Shown here one piece after another: positions 5,408 to 7,890 of a stretch of DNA of 7,890 bases (position 1 is the stretch's first letter; every line of letters begins with the position of its first letter). This DNA is from Nitrospirota bacterium (GTDB lineage: Bacteria; Nitrospirota; Nitrospiria; Nitrospirales; Nitrospiraceae), in contig JACPZN010000073.1 of NCBI GenBank assembly GCA_016195505.1, forward strand, positions 1 through 7,890, given 5' to 3'. A program made the position numbers and the translations under genes. The notes beneath the pieces were generated by a model. That model did not search any database and had not been told where the DNA came from. It was given only the letters and a program-made list of their open reading frames with translations.

Positions 5408-6244
5408 ATGCCTACTCTTCTACCTACTCTTGTTCTTGCACTCGCCCTGCTGCTCGGTGGGACGATGCGCGCACAGGCGGCCGAGCTCCCGCTCTTCGAT
5501 GCGCACATCCATTACAATCACGACGCGTGGGAATCAGTCCCGCCGAAAGAAGCGATCGCGCGGTTGCGGAAGGCTGGTGTGCTGCGCGCGCTTGTTTCCA
5601 GTTCCAGTGATGATGGTACGCAGAAGCTCTATATCGAGGCGCCCGATCTGATCGTTCCCGAACTGCGGCCCTACAGGAAGAACGGCGAAGCGTCGACATG
5701 GTTCCGCGATGAGTCAGTGATCTGTTATCTCCAAGATCGTTTGAAACAGTACCGATACGTCGCGATCGGGGAATTCCATGTCAGCGGCGCACATGCAGAC
5801 CTACCGGTCGTGCGCCGCATCGTGCAGCTCGCAAAAGAGCATGGCCTGATGCTCCACGCCCATTCGGACGCTGATGCCGTTGAGCGTCTGTTCCGTCAGG
5901 ACCCGGAGGCGCGGATCATTTGGGCGCATGCCGGTTACGAGAAACCCTCGCGTGTGCGTGAGATGTTGCGCCGGTATCAGAATCTCTGGCCGGAGCTTTC
6001 GTCCCGCGATGACATCGCCTCAAATGGTCGTCTGTCAGCAGAGTGGCATGAGACCTTGTTGGAGTTTTCCGACCGCTTCATGGTCGGTACTGATACCCAT
6101 ATGCCAGAGCGCTGGAACATCATCAGCCCGAACGCCGACTTGGTGCGTGCTTGGCTGGCCGAGTTGCCGGCTGAAGTTGCGGAGTGCATCGCCTACAAGA
6201 ACGGTGAGGCTCTGCTCACTGCGGAATTTCTTAGACAACGATAG
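5408..6244 (+). CDS. Exported metal-dependent amidohydrolase (Amidohydro_2-like)
   Basis: A 278-residue TIM-barrel hydrolase. Residues 1-25 are a signal peptide (hydrophobic TLVLALALLLGG, AQAA cleavage), so it should act outside the cytoplasm. Metal and catalytic positions of the amidohydrolase superfamily are visible in order: DAHIH (His33, His35), GEFH (Glu122, His124), HAHSD (His150, His152), WAHAGYE (His174) and VGTDTHMPERW (Asp229). The IAYKNGEALL ending is the usual C-terminal helix of PF04909-type members. The substrate cannot be told from sequence. The start is supported by AGGA about 8 nt upstream. It follows the last attC by 64 bp but has no attC of its own, so it is either the chromosomal gene bordering the array or a captured gene whose attC was lost. 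Length is at the short end for the family. Convergent with the protoglobin gene. Confidence 0.9.
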   Translation: MPTLLPTLVLALALLLGGTMRAQAAELPLFDAHIHYNHDAWESVPPKEAIARLRKAGVLRALVSSSSDDGTQKLYIEAPDLIVPELRPYRKNGEASTWFRDESVICYLQDRLKQYRYVAIGEFHVSGAHADLPVVRRIVQLAKEHGLMLHAHSDADAVERLFRQDPEARIIWAHAGYEKPSRVREMLRRYQNLWPELSSRDDIASNGRLSAEWHETLLEFSDRFMVGTDTHMPERWNIISPNADLVRAWLAELPAEVAECIAYKNGEALLTAEFLRQR

Positions 6245-6287
6245 CTGTTGGGGAGTTACACGAGCCTGATCGATTTTTCGACAAAAG

Positions 6288-6312
6288 CAAGGGGGGCAGA
6301 CAGCGCCCCTTG
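6288..6312. terminator. Hairpin terminator between convergent genes
   Basis: CAAGGGGGGC (6288-6297) pairs with GCGCCCCTTG (6303-6312) with one mismatch and a 5-nt loop. On the minus strand it is followed by CTTTTGTCG and further T/A-rich sequence, so it fits best as the terminator of protoglobin. It may also stop the amidohydrolase transcript. Confidence 0.65.
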
Positions 6313-6349
6313 TCTAAGTTGATACCCGCCGACGAACCCCTGCGCTTGA

Positions 6350-6946
6350 TCAGAAATCGCCGGCTTTCACGTACGGGTGGCTCCAGAGCGTGACTTGTAG
6401 CAGGCACGACTTGACCCACGCGGCGTACATCTTTTCGACCTCCTCAGCCTTGTGGCCCTTTTTGGCAAGGAACGGCTTCAGCGTGAACGTCACCGGGAAG
6501 ATGAGCGCGAAGAGGTCGCGAAACGGCACGATGTCCGTCGAAGCCGCGCCATCGGTGCGGTTCTTCTTCGAGCGATGGTGGCGCAGGCCAATCTCGTGCT
6601 GGTAATCGAGCCACTTCTGATCGTACTCGGCGCGGGCGGTGTCGAGGATCCATTGGCCGAAGCGCTTGCGGACCCCCCCGAGGTAGTCACCGAGCGGCTT
6701 GCCGTCGCTCTTGCCGGTGAAGGACTTAAGCAGGTGAGGGTTGGATCCGACAAATCCGTACCAGACATCCAGGATGGCTTCGACTTGATCCTTCACCACG
6801 TCGTGCGAAAGGCGCAGGTACTTCACGTCCTCCTCGCCGAACAGAGCGCTCTTCTTCATCAGTTCAAAATCTGCGACGGTCACCGGCGACCGCGCAACCG
6901 CGGAGGTGCCGATGGTGTATCCGGGGATGGTGTTGCTACCACTCAT
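6350..6946 (-). CDS. Protoglobin
   Basis: A 198-residue single-domain heme protein of the protoglobin family (PF11563), the lineage that also gives the sensor domain of globin-coupled sensors. It binds O2, CO or NO; its physiological role is unsettled. Diagnostic segments are IPGYTIG at the N-terminus, FELMKKSALFGEEDVKYLR, ILDVWYGFVGSNPHLL, RFGQWILDT, and WLDYQHEIGLRHHRSKKNRTD with the proximal heme histidine at about His123. The C-terminus is FLAKKGHKAEEVEKMYAAW, then LQVTLWSHPYV. The length equals a stand-alone protoglobin, and no output domain is attached. The start has AGGAA 7 nt upstream. It lies downstream of ybgC on the same strand but has its own candidate promoter overlapping the ybgC stop and a ~75-nt leader with a small hairpin. 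A hairpin terminator follows. Confidence 0.95.
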   Translation of the reverse strand: MSGSNTIPGYTIGTSAVARSPVTVADFELMKKSALFGEEDVKYLRLSHDVVKDQVEAILDVWYGFVGSNPHLLKSFTGKSDGKPLGDYLGGVRKRFGQWILDTARAEYDQKWLDYQHEIGLRHHRSKKNRTDGAASTDIVPFRDLFALIFPVTFTLKPFLAKKGHKAEEVEKMYAAWVKSCLLQVTLWSHPYVKAGDF

Positions 6947-6979
6947 GAGTCTGTTCCTTTCGTCTTGTTGTGAATCTCC

Positions 6980-6995
6980 ACGGCTTGACTGCCGT
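6980..6995 (-). promoter_or_regulatory. Small hairpin in the protoglobin leader
   Basis: ACGGC (6980-6984) and GCCGT (6991-6995) form a 5-bp stem, extendable by a G-U pair in the RNA, with a 6-nt loop. It lies about 35 nt before the start codon and may stabilise the leader. No known riboswitch fold is apparent. Confidence 0.3.
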
Positions 6996-7019
6996 AGCTT
7001 CCTTATTTACGGGGGGTGA

Positions 7020-7048
7020 ATGCTATACAGAGAGCGGGCTTCTGTCAA
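7020..7048 (-). promoter_or_regulatory. Candidate sigma70 promoter of protoglobin
   Basis: On the minus strand TTGACA (complement of 7043-7048) is followed 17 nt later by TAGCAT (complement of 7020-7025, 4/6). TATAGC, 2 nt closer, is an alternative -10. The perfect -35 contains the TGA stop of ybgC. A start site near 7013 would leave a ~70-nt leader. Confidence 0.5.
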
Positions 7049-7440
7049 GAAGGCGCACCGGACTTCAGGGCAGCCACAGTCCCTTTGTCCAGACGCTTCA
7101 CCTTTCCGTTACCATCCGTCGCCGCAAGGCGAGCCGATCCCTCCACGACCACTCGCCCACTCGTCTTCTCTCGCAACACGTGGGAGAACGTGAACGAGGC
7201 CGGAGTCACATCGGACAGGCTCGTTTCAATGACCAACGTTTCTCCGTACCGACTTGGCGACCGGTAATCCACTTCGGCATGCACCACAACGAAGACCGTG
7301 CCCTGCTCACTCAGCGCAGCGACCGATTGGCCGCGCGCTTCAAAATACTCTGTGCGGGCCCGCTCAAAATATTTGAGATAGTTAGCGTAGTAGACGACTC
7401 CGCCGCAATCGGTGTCCTCGTAGTAGATTTTGACTTCCAT
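7045..7440 (-). CDS. ybgC: YbgC-type acyl-CoA thioesterase (hotdog fold)
   Basis: A 131-residue hotdog thioesterase of the 4-hydroxybenzoyl-CoA thioesterase/YbgC family, which hydrolyses acyl-CoA in the cytoplasm and in many bacteria is linked to the Tol-Pal envelope system. The N-terminal signature YYEDTDCGGVVYYANYLKYFERARTEYF is clear, with Asp11 in the place of the catalytic Asp18 of the E. coli protein. Tyr replaces the usual His of the VVYHA motif. Length is full (E. coli 134). No tol-pal genes are in view: the upstream gene is the CARF/HEPN-like gene and the downstream one is protoglobin. The start codon directly abuts an inverted-repeat element, whose GAGAG end supplies only a weak ribosome site. 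Confidence 0.93.
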   Translation of the reverse strand: MEVKIYYEDTDCGGVVYYANYLKYFERARTEYFEARGQSVAALSEQGTVFVVVHAEVDYRSPSRYGETLVIETSLSDVTPASFTFSHVLREKTSGRVVVEGSARLAATDGNGKVKRLDKGTVAALKSGAPS

Positions 7441-7503
7441 AAGCTCTCAGCAATCAGCTTTCAGCCTTAGCCCTGATAACTGACGGCTGATTGCTGAAGG
7501 CTT
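7441..7503. repeat. Inverted-repeat element between ybgC and the upstream gene
   Basis: TCAGCAATCAGC (7447-7458) and GCTGATTGCTGA (7486-7497) are perfect 12-bp complements. AAGC and GCTT extend the arms to 18 nt with two mismatches. The interior repeats the same words (CTTTCAGCC, CTGACGG), so it looks built from a degenerate CAGC/GCTG unit. It fills the whole 62-bp gap between two same-strand genes, ending at the stop of one and the start of the other. It could attenuate or separate the transcripts. Confidence 0.75.
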
Positions 7504-7890
7504 CATAGGTTCAATACTGGAAACTTTGGCAACGATGAGTCAGCCACACCGGTGAGCTTGAATACCACATCGTACAACTGTTGTACCCTTTCGGCTTTCA
7601 GCGGTTCGAATCCGTGTCCCAGAACCGCATGGTTCGCCGCGTCGAGCAGCGGCTTCATCGTGGGCCACTCGCGGAGGAAGGATTGGCCCAATTGATCGCC
7701 TAAGCCGGCCAGCACGCGAAACTGCGCTTGCAACGGCAGTTTATACTTGCCGTCGATGTCTTCGAGATAGCAGGCTCGGCAGGTTTCCTGAAGGGCCTGC
7801 GGGAGTTGCTCCGGCTGCACATCCCAACTTTTGATCCTGTGCGACTTGAAGAGCTGGCGTTGCGCAAAGGCTTCGAGCGCACGGACGAGC
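7503..7890 (-). CDS. C-terminal part of a TIGR02710/Csm6-like CARF-HEPN protein
   Basis: The open frame continues to the window edge, so the in-frame GTG at 7820 is internal; 128 codons plus the stop are visible. The fragment begins LVRALEAFAQRQLFKSHRIK, continues LQAQFRVLAGLGDQLG, and ends LLDAANHAVLGHGFEPL. From memory this order (a YRALE-like helix, then a leucine-rich LGDxLG segment, then RNxSILAHGF) matches the C-terminus of TIGR02710 CRISPR-associated proteins. In those, an N-terminal CARF domain senses cyclic oligoadenylate and a C-terminal HEPN domain cuts RNA. Here the expected RNxxxxxH RNase motif reads ANHAVLGH (Ala85, His92 of the fragment), so the catalytic Arg appears lost. The CARF domain, if present, lies outside the window, and no CRISPR array or cas gene is visible. 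Confidence 0.6.
   Translation of the reverse strand, partial: LVRALEAFAQRQLFKSHRIKSWDVQPEQLPQALQETCRACYLEDIDGKYKLPLQAQFRVLAGLGDQLGQSFLREWPTMKPLLDAANHAVLGHGFEPLKAERVQQLYDVVFKLTGVADSSLPKFPVLNL

Noticed and set aside
5408..6244. TatD-type DNase
   Set aside because: It has a signal peptide, and the motif order and C-terminal helix fit Amidohydro_2-type proteins better than TatD.
6245..6287. GTTACAC after the amidohydrolase as a third attC R' box
   Set aside because: Does not fit GTTRRRY and has no R'', L'' or L' partners at suitable spacing.
6452..6973. Plus-strand open frame of 173 codons
   Set aside because: Lies antisense over protoglobin, which is firmly identified by family motifs.
6970..7470. 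Plus-strand open frame of 166 codons
   Set aside because: Antisense to ybgC and crosses its promoter and repeat; no family features.
7441..7503. Possible CRISPR repeat
   Set aside because: Only one palindromic unit with no regularly spaced copies, despite the CRISPR-accessory-like neighbour.

Overview
The window reads as a piece of a moderately GC-rich bacterial chromosome. From memory, the gene set (hemL, a protoglobin, a YbgC-type thioesterase, a CARF/HEPN-like CRISPR-accessory protein) and the long palindromic intergenic repeat near position 1370 fit a Nitrospira-like organism. That assignment is inference and no marker here proves it.

Left part (1-3326): the 3' nine-tenths of hemL (tetrapyrrole synthesis), a ~130-bp inverted-repeat element, a small acidic conserved-type protein on the minus strand, a secreted staphylococcal-nuclease-like protein read divergently, and an unassigned protein with an HExxE metal-site-like motif. 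The nuclease has a strange middle section that looks more protein-like in another frame.

Middle part (about 3400-5345) is the highlight: a small, apparently degenerate chromosomal integron. It holds the C-terminal stub of an integron-type tyrosine recombinase, a candidate attI/promoter region, and two gene cassettes. Each cassette ends in a textbook attC site (4612-4699 and 5284-5343) with R''/L''/L'/R' boxes, 5+6-nt spacers and a single extrahelical base. Cassette 1 encodes an all-alpha-looking protein resembling the DUF5677 group. Cassette 2 encodes a two-helix membrane protein of unknown function. The recombinase stub points the same way as the cassettes, the reverse of the classic integron layout. 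Three copies of a ~17-bp motif bracket the segment, two on the left and one inverted on the right.

Right part (5346-7890): an exported metal-dependent amidohydrolase on the plus strand faces a minus-strand block consisting of a CARF/HEPN-like gene running off the window edge, ybgC, and protoglobin. A strong hairpin lies between the convergent genes. Protoglobin appears to have its own sigma70-like promoter overlapping the end of ybgC. The HEPN-like region of the edge gene has alanine where the catalytic arginine of the RNase motif is expected, so it may be an inactive RNase or a sensor-only protein.

The window carries no tRNA, rRNA or CRISPR array that I can see.
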